Below are positions 44,333 to 53,220 of a DNA stretch of 64,000 nucleotides, piece after piece; within the stretch, counting starts at the first letter, position 1, and each line of letters opens with the position of its first letter. The notes beneath the pieces are model-generated. The model saw only the letters and a list, made by a program, of their open reading frames with translations. It made no database searches and had not been told where the DNA came from. The DNA comes from Maribacter stanieri. Lineage in GTDB: Bacteria > Bacteroidota > Bacteroidia > Flavobacteriales > Flavobacteriaceae. The stretch spans positions 186,001 through 250,000 of the forward strand of contig NZ_FOYX01000003.1 in assembly GCF_900112245.1 (NCBI RefSeq), written 5' to 3'. The position numbers and the translations under genes are program-made.

Positions 44333-45154
44333 TTAATATTCATCATTAGGATACCAATCTAATTGTATCACTTCGATGTCTTGATTACCAGCATCTACCA
44401 GTTGTTTGAATTTAGCGACATCACTTACATCTGGTTTACCTCTATAGTGATATGGGTATACTTGCTTTGGTTTAAAATCTAAAACAGCAGAGGCAGCGCT
44501 TTCAACTGTCATTGTGTAAGGTAGGTTCATACAAACAAAAGCTTTGTCAATATTTTTTAAAGAACGCATTTCTGGAATATCTTCGGTATCACCAGAAAAG
44601 TAAATGCGTTGATCATCAATGTTTAAGACATATCCGTTACCTCGACCTTTCTCATGAAATTTAAGAGCTTCATTTCTTAAATTATACATTGGTATGGCTT
44701 CAATGGTAATATCGATTAATTCTTTACTTGTGCCATTCTCCATAATCTCTAATTGTTTGGAATATTTTTTAGGTAACTCATCTGCAACAGCCTGTGGTAC
44801 TACAAATGTGGCATTAGAGGTGTCTAGAGCATCTAGGGTTTCAACATTTAAATGGTCGCCATGAATATCTGTTATTAAAATTAAACTAGGTGTCTTCTGC
44901 CCTTCAAAAGCTGCTTTTCCGCCAGTTGGGTCTATGTATATTACAACATCGTTCCACTCAATAACTGCCGTCGCATGTTCAATTGGTTTAATTACAACAT
45001 CATCTGTCTTGCGTTGGTTCTTCATACTTGTCGCTGACATATTTTCCTCAGTTTCTGTTGAAGTATTCATATCACTGTCAGATTTCTTTTCCTCTTTACA
45101 AGAAAAAGATAGTGCACCTATGAATAGTAAAACAAGTAATTCTTTTATTTTCAT
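44333..45154 (-). CDS. metallo-beta-lactamase-fold lipoprotein
   Basis: A 273-residue protein with a lipoprotein signal: LLVLLFIGALSFSC, lipid-bearing Cys at residue 19. It is followed by KEEKKSDSD, matching the acidic Bacteroidota surface-export pattern (a Lys followed by acidic residues right after the Cys). The metal motif is the reduced UlaG/YtnP-like TDIHGDHLN, with a second His-Asp pair in YFSGDTEDIPE and a late His in YPYHYRGKP. The fold predicts a metal-dependent hydrolase of lactones, phosphoesters or similar; the substrate is unknown. The GNAT gene 10 nt upstream is probably cotranscribed. Confidence 0.82.
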   Translation of the reverse strand: MKIKELLVLLFIGALSFSCKEEKKSDSDMNTSTETEENMSATSMKNQRKTDDVVIKPIEHATAVIEWNDVVIYIDPTGGKAAFEGQKTPSLILITDIHGDHLNVETLDALDTSNATFVVPQAVADELPKKYSKQLEIMENGTSKELIDITIEAIPMYNLRNEALKFHEKGRGNGYVLNIDDQRIYFSGDTEDIPEMRSLKNIDKAFVCMNLPYTMTVESAASAVLDFKPKQVYPYHYRGKPDVSDVAKFKQLVDAGNQDIEVIQLDWYPNDEY

Positions 45155-45164
45155 TATAGTATGT

Positions 45165-45623
45165 TTAAAGTGTTAGTTCCATTTTAATATCTGATCTAAG
45201 ATACTCTAAATTATCCTCTAGTGGAACATTAATAAATCCGTATTTCTTATATATATGCAGTGCGGTGTCAAGTTTAGTGCTCGAATATAATTCAAGGGTA
45301 TCCCAATTTTTGTTTTTTGCAAAATCAATGGCGTACATTAATAATTTTTGACCGATTTGTAAACCGTGATGAGATTTGTTGACTGCCATTTTTCCTAATT
45401 CAAAACGCATATCGGTTTTTTTGATTAAAGCAAAGCACCCTACGGGTTCATTCTTCCATAATCCCATAAAAATATAGCCTCCTTTATCAATAATAGAATA
45501 TTGGCTAGTTTCTAACAGCTCTCGATCTTTATCTTCAACTATAAAGTATTCGGTAATCCAAGCTATATTAAGATCTTTAAAGTTTTGAGTATATTTAGTC
45601 TCAAAAGGTACGATAGTAAGCAT
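45165..45623 (-). CDS. GNAT family N-acetyltransferase
   Basis: A 152-residue acetyl-CoA-dependent acetyltransferase: CFALIKKTDMRFELGKMAVN (strands 4-5), then HHGLQIGQKLLMYAIDFAKN, the motif A pyrophosphate loop, and the GFINVP C-terminal strand. The substrate is unknown. It lies 10 nt upstream of the metallo-beta-lactamase-fold lipoprotein gene on the same strand, so the two are probably an operon. Confidence 0.85.
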   Translation of the reverse strand: MLTIVPFETKYTQNFKDLNIAWITEYFIVEDKDRELLETSQYSIIDKGGYIFMGLWKNEPVGCFALIKKTDMRFELGKMAVNKSHHGLQIGQKLLMYAIDFAKNKNWDTLELYSSTKLDTALHIYKKYGFINVPLEDNLEYLRSDIKMELTL

Positions 45624-45775
45624 GAGTTATATTTGATATATTAGTGCCTCCTAAATTATATCATATTATATAGTATTTACTATGATCAATTATTTATTTT
45701 AACACCAAGAAATCTAAAATTTGAATTACCACGTATATAAACTGAACAAACAGACACTTTATTAAATTTAAAATT

Positions 45776-46663
45776 ATGACTGAAACAAAAAACAACAATG
45801 GTTTAAAAGTTTTGACCGCTCTTTTAGGTGTTGTGCTTTTAGGAACTATCATTTATACAGTAAGTCTTTACCAAGATAAAAAGAAGACTGAAGTTGTTCT
45901 TTCTAAGGAGAAAGAATTGGTAGTTGAAGATTTAAATAGCTTAAAATCTGAATATGATAAAGCTATTTTGGAAAGTAATGCAACTAACGAAGAGTTGGTA
46001 AGTGCAAGAGATAATATTGCAAAATATATTGACTCTGTAAAAACGATGAAAGCTGACATTGGATCTTTATCAAGATACAGAAGACAAGTTGGTGTTCTTA
46101 AAGCTGAAAGAGAGCAGTTATTGAAACAAGTTGATTCTTTAACTCGTTCTAACTCTATGATCGCTATGCAACGTGATAGTACTTATGTTGAATTAGAAAA
46201 GCAAACTGTTTTTAATGATTCATTAGTAGTACAAAATACAAACTTAGCTCAGGTAGTTGAAAAAGGTTCTGCTTTAAACTTATCTAAGTTTAATGTTGAT
46301 GCTGTAAAAGAGCGTAACAGTGGTAAATTAGTTTCTACACAACGTGCTAAGGCAACTGACAAGTTTAAAATTTGTTTTACTGTTGCTGACAACGTAATTG
46401 CACAAGCTGGTGATAGAGAATTTTTCTTAGAAGTTTTAGATCCTCAAGGAAATGTACTTGGTGGTAGTAATTCTATGACAAATGATAATGGAGCTTCTAT
46501 TACTTACAGTAAGCAAACTGGTTTCTACTATGAGAACAAGTCTTTAGATGTATGTGATTATATTAGTAAGCCTTCTGGAGATTTCAAAGATGGTAACTAC
46601 ATGGTTAACGTTTATGATGATCAATTAAAATTATTGGGTACTTCTAAATTCATGTTGAAGTAA
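45776..46663 (+). CDS. membrane-anchored coiled-coil protein, unknown function
   Basis: A 295-residue protein of no recognised family. One transmembrane segment (about 10-28, VLTALLGVVLLGTIIYTVS) is followed by a long coiled coil (about 32-165, with LKAEREQLLKQVDSL) and a beta-rich C-terminal domain (190-295: FKICFTVADNVIAQAG, FFLEVLDPQGN, YYENKSLDVCDY). Such an inside-out layout suggests a periplasmic scaffold or sensor. It is monocistronic: a palindromic terminator at 46685-46714 follows, and the GNAT gene is divergent. Confidence 0.7.
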   Translation: MTETKNNNGLKVLTALLGVVLLGTIIYTVSLYQDKKKTEVVLSKEKELVVEDLNSLKSEYDKAILESNATNEELVSARDNIAKYIDSVKTMKADIGSLSRYRRQVGVLKAEREQLLKQVDSLTRSNSMIAMQRDSTYVELEKQTVFNDSLVVQNTNLAQVVEKGSALNLSKFNVDAVKERNSGKLVSTQRAKATDKFKICFTVADNVIAQAGDREFFLEVLDPQGNVLGGSNSMTNDNGASITYSKQTGFYYENKSLDVCDYISKPSGDFKDGNYMVNVYDDQLKLLGTSKFMLK

Positions 46664-46684
46664 GATTACCTTATTGCGTATAAA

Positions 46685-46714
46685 AAAAATGGCGACCAAT
46701 TGGTCGCCATTTTT
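46685..46714. terminator. bidirectional terminator between the coiled-coil gene and fumC
   Basis: AAAAATGGCGACCAA / TTGGTCGCCATTTTT, perfect palindrome of 30 bp centred at 46699/46700, with A and T runs on its flanks. Confidence 0.92.
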
Positions 46715-46733
46715 CATTTCTATTATTTTTGCT

Positions 46734-48134
46734 TTAGTCTTTTAAACTACCTACCATATTTTCCGGTTTAACCCATTCATCATAATCTTCAGCTGTAACA
46801 TAGCCTAGATTAACAGCTTCTACTTTTAAGGTTGTACCATTTTTATGAGCAGTGTTTGCAATTTCAGCAGCCTTGTAATACCCTATTTTGGTATTCAACG
46901 CGGTAACCAGCATTAATGAGTTATTCAATAATTGTTTAATAACTTCATGATTTGGTTCTATACCAGCAGCGCAATGTTCCTCAAAACTTACACAAGCATC
47001 TCCAATTAATTGAGCCGATTGTAAAATGTTAGCGGCCATCATCGGCTTGAATACGTTCAGCTCGTAGTGTCCTTGAGTACCCCCAACGCTTATAGCAACA
47101 TCGTTACCCATTACTTGAGCACATACCATGGTAAGAGCTTCACATTGTGTAGGGTTAACTTTTCCTGGCATAATTGAACTACCTGGTTCGTTTGCAGGGA
47201 TAATGATTTCGCCAATACCAGAACGTGGACCAGAAGCCATCATTCTTATGTCATTTGCAATCTTGTTCAAAGAAACTGCCAATTGTTTTAATGCACCGTG
47301 ACTTTCAACAATTGCATCATGGGCAGCTAATGCTTCAAATTTATTTTCTGCTGTAATAAAGGGTAACCCTGTAAATTCAGCAATATATTTAGCAACCAAT
47401 ACATCATAGCCTTCTGGTGTATTTAAACCTGTACCAACTGCTGTACCACCAAGAGCCAATTCACTTAAATGTGCCAGTGTATTGTTAAGTGCTTTTAATC
47501 CGTGATCTAGTTGCGATACATAGCCAGAAAATTCTTGACCTAAGGTTAGGGGAGTAGCGTCCATTAAATGGGTACGACCTATCTTAACAACATTTTTAAA
47601 TTCTGCAACTTTTCTATTAAGTGTGTCTCTTAGTTGAGTAACACCTGGTATAGTAACTTCTACTATTTTTTTATAGGCAGCAATGTGCATTCCAGTAGGA
47701 AATGTGTCGTTTGATGATTGTGATTTGTTTACATCATCATTTGGTTGTATGGTCTTTTCACCTTCGCCAATTAATTTACCAGCTATTTCATGGGCTCTAT
47801 TAGCAACAACTTCATTAACGTTCATGTTACTTTGTGTACCAGAACCTGTTTGCCAAATTACCAATGGAAATTGATCATCAAGTTTGCCTTCTAAGATTTC
47901 ATCACAAACTTGTGCAATTAAATCTCTTTTCTCTTCAGCCAACACACCAAGCTCGCAATTTGCATAAGCTGCAGATTTTTTTAAATAAGCAAAGCCGTAG
48001 ACGATATCTAAAGGCATTGATGCAGAAGGACCAATTTTAAAATTATTACGCGAACGTTCTGTTTGTGCTCCCCAGTATTTGTCTTTAGGTACTTCAACAT
48101 TACCCATGGTATCTTTTTCGATTCTGAACTCCAT
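46734..48134 (-). CDS. fumC: fumarate hydratase, class II
   Basis: A 466-residue homotetrameric lyase of the citric acid cycle, interconverting fumarate and L-malate. The signature [13 protein letters not shown] (about 317-329) holds the catalytic Ser loop. [26 protein letters not shown] and KVGY-type C-terminal blocks are also present ([13 protein letters not shown]). Length is standard. It is convergent with the coiled-coil gene across a bidirectional terminator. A TATTTTTG -7-like box on the minus strand lies near 48189-48182 with a TTG 25 nt upstream, slightly long. Confidence 0.96.
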   Translation of the reverse strand: MEFRIEKDTMGNVEVPKDKYWGAQTERSRNNFKIGPSASMPLDIVYGFAYLKKSAAYANCELGVLAEEKRDLIAQVCDEILEGKLDDQFPLVIWQTGSGTQSNMNVNEVVANRAHEIAGKLIGEGEKTIQPNDDVNKSQSSNDTFPTGMHIAAYKKIVEVTIPGVTQLRDTLNRKVAEFKNVVKIGRTHLMDATPLTLGQEFSGYVSQLDHGLKALNNTLAHLSELALGGTAVGTGLNTPEGYDVLVAKYIAEFTGLPFITAENKFEALAAHDAIVESHGALKQLAVSLNKIANDIRMMASGPRSGIGEIIIPANEPGSSIMPGKVNPTQCEALTMVCAQVMGNDVAISVGGTQGHYELNVFKPMMAANILQSAQLIGDACVSFEEHCAAGIEPNHEVIKQLLNNSLMLVTALNTKIGYYKAAEIANTAHKNGTTLKVEAVNLGYVTAEDYDEWVKPENMVGSLKD

Positions 48135-48254
48135 AATCTTATAATTTATATGAATCTTAAGTTAACTTATTAATATTGCCTCAAAAATAAGGTTTACATT
48201 TATTTTTATTGTGACAACTTTGTTGTGAAAAGTAAAATTAATTTTGCAGAACGT

Positions 48255-48286
48255 TTGCAAAAAATAATTCGTTTATGGTATCTTTG
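48255..48286 (+). promoter_or_regulatory. flavobacterial promoter of the 57-residue protein gene
   Basis: TTG (48255-48257), 21-nt spacer, TATCTTTG (48279-48286), a strong consensus match 20 nt before the start codon. Confidence 0.6.
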
Positions 48287-48306
48287 TAATATATAAGTAA
48301 AAGGAT

Positions 48307-48480
48307 ATGTTTGATTTTGACCAATATTTAGGATTTTTAGCGTTTTTAACCATTTTAACCATCGGTTTTTGGTTAATGATGTTTTTGTTATTATTTGTTG
48401 TCCCTTACTGGTTAGGTGGTAACATTATAGAATTATTGAAAGAAAGACGCGACAAGAAAAAAGCTGCACGAGAAGTATAG
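48307..48480 (+). CDS. small membrane protein, 57 residues
   Basis: The start MFDFDQYLGFLAFLTIL leads into two closely spaced hydrophobic segments (about 9-20 and 22-38, ending VVPYWLGGN) and a strongly basic tail (ELLKERRDKKKAAREV). It has a good promoter 20 nt upstream and a perfect terminator (48494-48525) downstream, so it is an independent transcription unit. I do not recognise the family. The basic tail suggests a cytoplasmic anchoring or lipid-facing end. Confidence 0.75.
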   Translation: MFDFDQYLGFLAFLTILTIGFWLMMFLLLFVVPYWLGGNIIELLKERRDKKKAAREV

Positions 48481-48493
48481 AAAAAGATAAGTA

Positions 48494-48525
48494 TAAAAAA
48501 AGAAGCCAATTGGCTTCTTTTTTTA
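48494..48525. terminator. terminator between the 57-residue gene and the barrel protein gene
   Basis: A7 GAAGCCAA / TTGGCTTC T7, a palindrome with A and T flanks that serves both strands. Confidence 0.92.
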
Positions 48526-48544
48526 TGTCTTGTTTTAATTATTT

Positions 48545-51037
48545 CTATCCTTCAATTTCTTCGCCACCTTCATCTCCGCCATTTCCTCTAGAACCTTTAT
48601 TACGTTCTTTTGGTTGGTTGAAACGATATACAAAGCCCATGGTTATTTGTCGTCTTCTCCATTGAAACTCACTATCTGAAGTAAAAAATTCTGTTTCTGT
48701 ATAAGAGCTTCTTTTTCTAGAGTTCAATAAGTCACTTACGTTTAACGACAGTGTTCCATTGTCTTTCATTATATCTTTACTGAAAGCTAAGTTTAAAGAG
48801 AATATACCACTATTTTCGGTCTGTGCAGTTGATGACGGACCTCTATAAAAAGCATTCGTTTGCCAATCTATCTTTTCTGGTAAAGATACCTTAGAGCTGA
48901 ACCTTGCAAACCAGCTGTTATTTGTAGTTCCATAATCTACATCGTTAAATATGCCTTCTGTTGAAAACCTGAAAAAGTTGAAACTGGAATTTAATCGTAA
49001 CCATTTAGTAGGACTGTACATCATACCAGCTTCTGCACCAATTCTGTTGTTAGTAGAAAGGTTAATAGGAATGGTTCTAATGATTTCAATACCATCAGTA
49101 GTAGTTTGACCTGTCTCTTCCTGTACACGCTCAAAAGAGTCTGTTTCTCTTTGGTAGTAGATTGATGAGGTTAGGGTTATTTTATCCCATCTTTTTAAAT
49201 ATCCTAAATCAAAGGCATTGGAAAATGCAGGATTTAAATCTGGATTACCTTGAAAGATGTTTGTTCTACTTGACCTTGACGGAAAAGGATTTATGAACCA
49301 ACCTCTTGGTCTGTTTATCCTTCTGTTATAACCCAATGAAATATTCTCATTTTCGGCTAATTCATATATAAAATTAACGGTAGGGAATAAACCTAAATAG
49401 TTCTTGTCAAAATTGACATCAACATCAACGCCTAATTGTTCTTCAAGTTGACTGGTATCAAACTCAGAATCTAATTGACCTTTTAATTGCGTATTTTCTA
49501 ATCTAAGTCCAAGTAAAAATGAAAACTTTCCAATTTTGTTTCCGTATTGGGTATATAAAGCATTTACATTTTCATTGTAAGTGAATTTATTGGTCAAGTC
49601 TTCATTGATGTTAAATTGACCTGTAGCTTGGTTTAAAGAATCTAATCTATAGTCCGTAACCTCTTCTTCAAATGTGCCTCTGTAACCTATTTCAAATTGG
49701 GCATCTCCCATAGGCAATACATAATCTGCTTGAACTAAGTACTCATTTTGTAATTCAGTTTCAAATACATTCTCTAAAACAATTAAGTTCTCATTAGGGA
49801 TAGTATTGTTTTCCTCAATGATAGATGTTTTTGTCTCTTCTCCCTTAGAGTATTGAAGGTCTACCGTTAATTTCTGACCATCGTCATTTAAATTATTAAC
49901 GTAGTTAAGTGAAAATTGATAATTATCATCATCTTCATTCTCATCTTCAGTTCTAAAGGTCTCGCTATTTAGAGAATTACTAATAAATCTCTTGTTGGTG
50001 TTTTCGGTACCATCTTCACTTTTAGATGTTCTATAAAAAACACTTCCTGTTAAGGAAGATTGTTCGGTGAGGAAATATTCTAAACCTAAGTTGGTGTTGA
50101 ATCCTTTACGTAATCTACTGTATTCTCTATCTTCAAAAATTCTGTCAAAAGAACCTGAAGAATAAGTGTTATCGAAAAAGGCATTTCCAGGGGCATCTCT
50201 GTAGCTGTATCCTGTAGTATTAAATAAGTTGAATTTATCTGTACGCAAATTTGCGTTAACAGAAATGCCACTATTAACAGGATAGCCAATAGTTGTATTT
50301 ACAGATCCATTAAAACCGAGAGTTTTTTCTTTTTTAAGTATAATGTTCAAAATACCAGCAGTACCTTCAGCATCATAACGTGCAGAAGGACTAGTAATAA
50401 CTTCAACTTTTTCAATTGCATCTGCTGGTAGTTGCGTAAGGGCATCTGTTGATCCAAACCCTGCAAGTGCTGATGGTTTACCATTTATTAATATTCTAAC
50501 ATTTTCGTTACCACGTAAGCTAATAGCTCCTTCAACATCTACATCAACAGAGGGTACATTGTTTAGCGCATCTGTAATCGTTGCTCCACTATTGGTTAAA
50601 TCTTTACCAATGTTATAGATTTTCTTATCTAACCTAACTTCTACGGTAGTTTTTTCGCCAACAACTTCTACAGCTTCTAGCTGAGCAACATCTAAAGCAA
50701 GTTTTATGGTACCTAAATCTGTAGACTCACTTAGAGTTTGATTAGGTAATTTATATGTTTTGTATGAGATGTATTCAATGGAGATATTGTATTTGCCAGC
50801 TTTTGCTTCAACTTCAAAATTTCCATCTATATCAGTAATACCACCTGTAATTTGATCAGGATTGCTTACACTTTGTAGAACTAATGTTGCGTATTCCAAG
50901 GGAAGGTTATCATCTTTATCTAAAACCTTTCCGGTAATAACAATTGGACCTCTTTCCCGGTCTCCTCCCGGTCTTTGACTATTTACGTAATTAAATGATA
51001 GTGCTAGGAGTAGGAGTAAAGGGAAAAGTTGTTTCAT
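48545..51037 (-). CDS. outer membrane beta-barrel protein (TonB-receptor-like, CarboxypepD_reg + barrel)
   Basis: An 830-residue outer-membrane protein. A signal peptide (1-20), a carboxypeptidase-regulatory domain (about 30-115), a plug-like domain (130-230, RGNENVRILINGKPSAL, ITSPSARYDAEGTAGILNIIL) and a long beta-barrel (240-810) follow one another, as in the OMP_b-brl_3 family. The tail is Gly/Lys/Glu-rich (KERNKGSRGNGGDEGGEE). The family is related to TonB-dependent receptors; the transported ligand is unknown. The upstream exported protein gene ends 4 nt before it, so they share an mRNA. It contrasts with the barrel-less plug proteins at 29-39 kb. Confidence 0.88.
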   Translation of the reverse strand: MKQLFPLLLLLALSFNYVNSQRPGGDRERGPIVITGKVLDKDDNLPLEYATLVLQSVSNPDQITGGITDIDGNFEVEAKAGKYNISIEYISYKTYKLPNQTLSESTDLGTIKLALDVAQLEAVEVVGEKTTVEVRLDKKIYNIGKDLTNSGATITDALNNVPSVDVDVEGAISLRGNENVRILINGKPSALAGFGSTDALTQLPADAIEKVEVITSPSARYDAEGTAGILNIILKKEKTLGFNGSVNTTIGYPVNSGISVNANLRTDKFNLFNTTGYSYRDAPGNAFFDNTYSSGSFDRIFEDREYSRLRKGFNTNLGLEYFLTEQSSLTGSVFYRTSKSEDGTENTNKRFISNSLNSETFRTEDENEDDDNYQFSLNYVNNLNDDGQKLTVDLQYSKGEETKTSIIEENNTIPNENLIVLENVFETELQNEYLVQADYVLPMGDAQFEIGYRGTFEEEVTDYRLDSLNQATGQFNINEDLTNKFTYNENVNALYTQYGNKIGKFSFLLGLRLENTQLKGQLDSEFDTSQLEEQLGVDVDVNFDKNYLGLFPTVNFIYELAENENISLGYNRRINRPRGWFINPFPSRSSRTNIFQGNPDLNPAFSNAFDLGYLKRWDKITLTSSIYYQRETDSFERVQEETGQTTTDGIEIIRTIPINLSTNNRIGAEAGMMYSPTKWLRLNSSFNFFRFSTEGIFNDVDYGTTNNSWFARFSSKVSLPEKIDWQTNAFYRGPSSTAQTENSGIFSLNLAFSKDIMKDNGTLSLNVSDLLNSRKRSSYTETEFFTSDSEFQWRRRQITMGFVYRFNQPKERNKGSRGNGGDEGGEEIEG

Positions 51038-51041
51038 TAAG

Positions 51042-51557
51042 TCAGTTTTTGGATTTCTTTCGTTTTTCTTTTTTCTTCTTTTTATTCTTCTTCAAAGTTT
51101 TTGCAACACCATCTTTTTGAAGTGCTACAAATGCTTCGTACTTTTCTATTGGCAGACCTGCTTTTAATTCAACATCTTGCCTTTTTGTAATATTCTCATA
51201 AACTTCAGCCATTTTTTCTGGTGGAAGTTTTAATATTTGAGCTTCTATTCGCTCTTGCACATACTTCTTTAAAACAGAGCTTAATACAGCTTGTTCAAAA
51301 TCATTTAATGCAAGCGCTTCGGTAATTCTAGGCATTTCGCCATCAACCAGTTCCTCTGCGGTTTTTGGTTTAGGTTCTTCAGCTGGTGTTTGGGCATCTG
51401 GAATAGAACTTCTTTGTCTACTGCCGTAACCGTAGCCACCTCTAGATCCATATCCGTTATTCCCATAACCATATTGTGCATAAATTTCAGAACTTCCTAA
51501 TAGAATTAATAGCAGTACTAAAAACTTTAGACCGCTATATTTTATTACTTTTTTCAT
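51042..51557 (-). CDS. exported Gly/Tyr-rich, Lys-tailed protein, unknown function
   Basis: A 171-residue protein I cannot assign. A signal peptide (1-27) is followed by a short Gly-Tyr-rich run (YGYGNNGYGSRGGYGYG), a Pro/Glu linker and a helical core (about 70-145, ITEALALNDFEQAVLSSVLKK, PPEKMAEVYENITKRQDV) resembling Spy/CpxP-like periplasmic helices. It ends in a very basic tail (about 18 of the last 24 residues Lys or Arg). It lies 4 nt upstream of the barrel gene and is probably cotranscribed with it; a role in assembly or folding of that protein is a guess. Confidence 0.7.
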   Translation of the reverse strand: MKKVIKYSGLKFLVLLLILLGSSEIYAQYGYGNNGYGSRGGYGYGSRQRSSIPDAQTPAEEPKPKTAEELVDGEMPRITEALALNDFEQAVLSSVLKKYVQERIEAQILKLPPEKMAEVYENITKRQDVELKAGLPIEKYEAFVALQKDGVAKTLKKNKKKKKEKRKKSKN

Positions 51558-51643
51558 ATGATTAGATTATAAAGTTATACTATGGTTTAACTGTAAATGG
51601 TTAATTCTTTGTTAAGATAATTATAAGGAAATTATAATAAATT

Positions 51644-51988
51644 CTACTTTAATAAAGAATTTATGTTTGATGCAGGTCTCCCTATCACAGCGCTATTTCC
51701 GTTAATTATAATTGGTCTTTCAATTAACTTAGGATAAGTAATCATTGCATCAATTAATTCCTCATCATTTAACGGTGAATTTTTGAATTTTTCTTTCCAA
51801 ATTGCTTCAGATTTACGAACTAGATTTATTGGTTTAATGTCAAGACAACTTATTACATTTCTTAACTCATCTTTTGTAGGTATATCTTCTAAATAATTTA
51901 CTACTTCAAATTTCTTGCCAGAATTTTCAAGTACTTTAAGTCCTTCTCTAGATTTGCTACATCTAGAATTATGATATATTTTAATCAT
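51644..51988 (-). CDS. ArsC/Spx-family arsenate reductase-like protein
   Basis: A 114-residue glutaredoxin-fold protein of the ArsC superfamily. The N-terminal YHNSRCSKSREGL holds the single catalytic Cys (near residue 9) of the CxxS type, and the C-terminal ERPIIINGNSAVIGRPAS matches the conserved arsenate-binding Arg region (ERP...IGRP). Members reduce arsenate with glutaredoxin, but this short form is also seen as a general thiol protein; no ars neighbours are present. It is followed, on the other side, by the 40-bp palindrome. Confidence 0.82.
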   Translation of the reverse strand: MIKIYHNSRCSKSREGLKVLENSGKKFEVVNYLEDIPTKDELRNVISCLDIKPINLVRKSEAIWKEKFKNSPLNDEELIDAMITYPKLIERPIIINGNSAVIGRPASNINSLLK

Positions 51989-52010
51989 GATATGTTTTTG
52001 TTTTACATAT

Positions 52011-52050
52011 AGACATTCCTACTCATGAATATTCATGAGTAGGAATGTCT
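52011..52050. repeat. perfect 40-bp palindrome between arsC-like gene and prfB
   Basis: Left half AGACATTCCTACTCATGAAT (52011-52030) and right half ATTCATGAGTAGGAATGTCT (52031-52050) are exact reverse complements with no spacer. It ends 4 nt from the prfB stop. On the prfB strand the stem is followed by A-rich, not T-rich, sequence, so it is not a classical terminator. Confidence 0.95.
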
Positions 52051-52054
52051 TGTT

Positions 52055-53156
52055 TTATTCTTCTTCTTTCTGTCCCATCATCATTAGAAAAGCTTTTAAA
52101 AACTGATCAATGTCTCCGTCCATAACGTTATCCACATTACCCGTTTCTTGACCTGTTCTAACATCTTTTACTAATTTGTATGGGTGCATTACATAATTTC
52201 TAATCTGTGAGCCCCATTCAATTTTCATTTTAGAAGATTCAATTTCTTGACGGGCTTCCATTTTTTTCCGAAGTTCAATCTCATACAATTGAGATTTTAG
52301 CATTTTCATAGCTGTAGCTCTATTGTCATGTTGACTTCTACTGTCTGAACATGAAATTTGAATTCCAGAAGGGTGGTGTGTCAATTGAACTTTTGTTTCT
52401 ACTTTATTTACGTTCTGTCCACCAGCGCCACTAGACCTTGCGGTAGTAATGGTAATATCCGCAGGGTTTACATCTACTTCTATACTATCATCTACTAAAG
52501 GATATACATATACGGACACAAATGATGTATGACGTTTTGCATTACTATCAAATGGTGAAATACGTACCAGTCTATGCACGCCATTTTCACCTTTTAACCA
52601 ACCGAAGGCAAACTCACCATCGATTTCTAATGTAACAGTTTTAATACCCGCAACATCACCTTCTTGGTAGTTAAGTTCTTTGATTTTGTATCCATTCTTT
52701 TCTGCCCACATCATATACATGCGCATAAGCATGGCTGCCCAGTCACAACTTTCGGTACCACCTGCACCTGCTGTAATCTGCAGTACAGCCGGTAATTCAT
52801 CACCTTCCTCTGAAAGCATGTTCTTGAACTCCATTTTTTCAAGAGTACTTACCGCTTTCTCATATTGACTCTCTACTTCGGCTTCGGAAACTTCCCCTTC
52901 TTGCTGAAACTCTATAAGAACTTCTAGCTCCGCAACTAAAATTTGGGCAGCATTATAGTCGTCTACCCATTGTTTTTTAGACTGGATAAACTTCATATGA
53001 GCTTGAGCTTCTTGAGGATTGTCCCAAAAATCGGGAGCCAAGGTTTTCTCTTGTTCGTTTTCTATTTCTATTAATTTGGCATCAATGTCAAAGATACCTC
53101 CTTAACGCACCAAGGCGATCTATAAGACCTTTGTAATGGTCTATATTAATGTTCAT
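52055..53156 (-). CDS. prfB: peptide chain release factor 2, with programmed +1 frameshift
   Basis: RF2 recognises UGA and UAA and releases the peptide. The sequence opens at ATG 53156 ([22 protein letters not shown]) and reaches an in-frame TGA at 53090-53088. A +1 shift at CTT TGA C then reads GAC (53089) and continues for 344 residues, giving 366 in all. The signal TTA AGG AGG TAT CTT TGA C is the classic RF2 autoregulation site with an internal Shine-Dalgarno. The main frame contains [15 protein letters not shown] (the SPF tripeptide) and [12 protein letters not shown] (GGQ). A continuous frame that starts at an internal TTG (53041) is an artefact of the shift. Confidence 0.96.
53087..53105 (-). 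promoter_or_regulatory. prfB programmed +1 frameshift site
   Basis: On the minus strand the codons are TTA AGG AGG TAT CTT TGA C (53105-53087), with the stop TGA at 53090-53088. AGGAGG pairs with the 16S tail during elongation and pushes the ribosome onto GAC. The shift frequency depends on RF2 supply, so RF2 sets its own level. Confidence 0.95.
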
Positions 53157-53220
53157 ACAATTCTATTTTAGGTAAAAATAATACTCTTTTGAATACTTTG
53201 AGAAGTTAATTTGGGAATCC

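Noticed and set aside
53039..53041. TTG start at 53041 for prfB, giving a 328-residue protein
   Set aside because: The upstream ATG at 53156, the conserved AGG AGG TAT CTT TGA C signal and the matching +1 frame show the full gene with a programmed frameshift.
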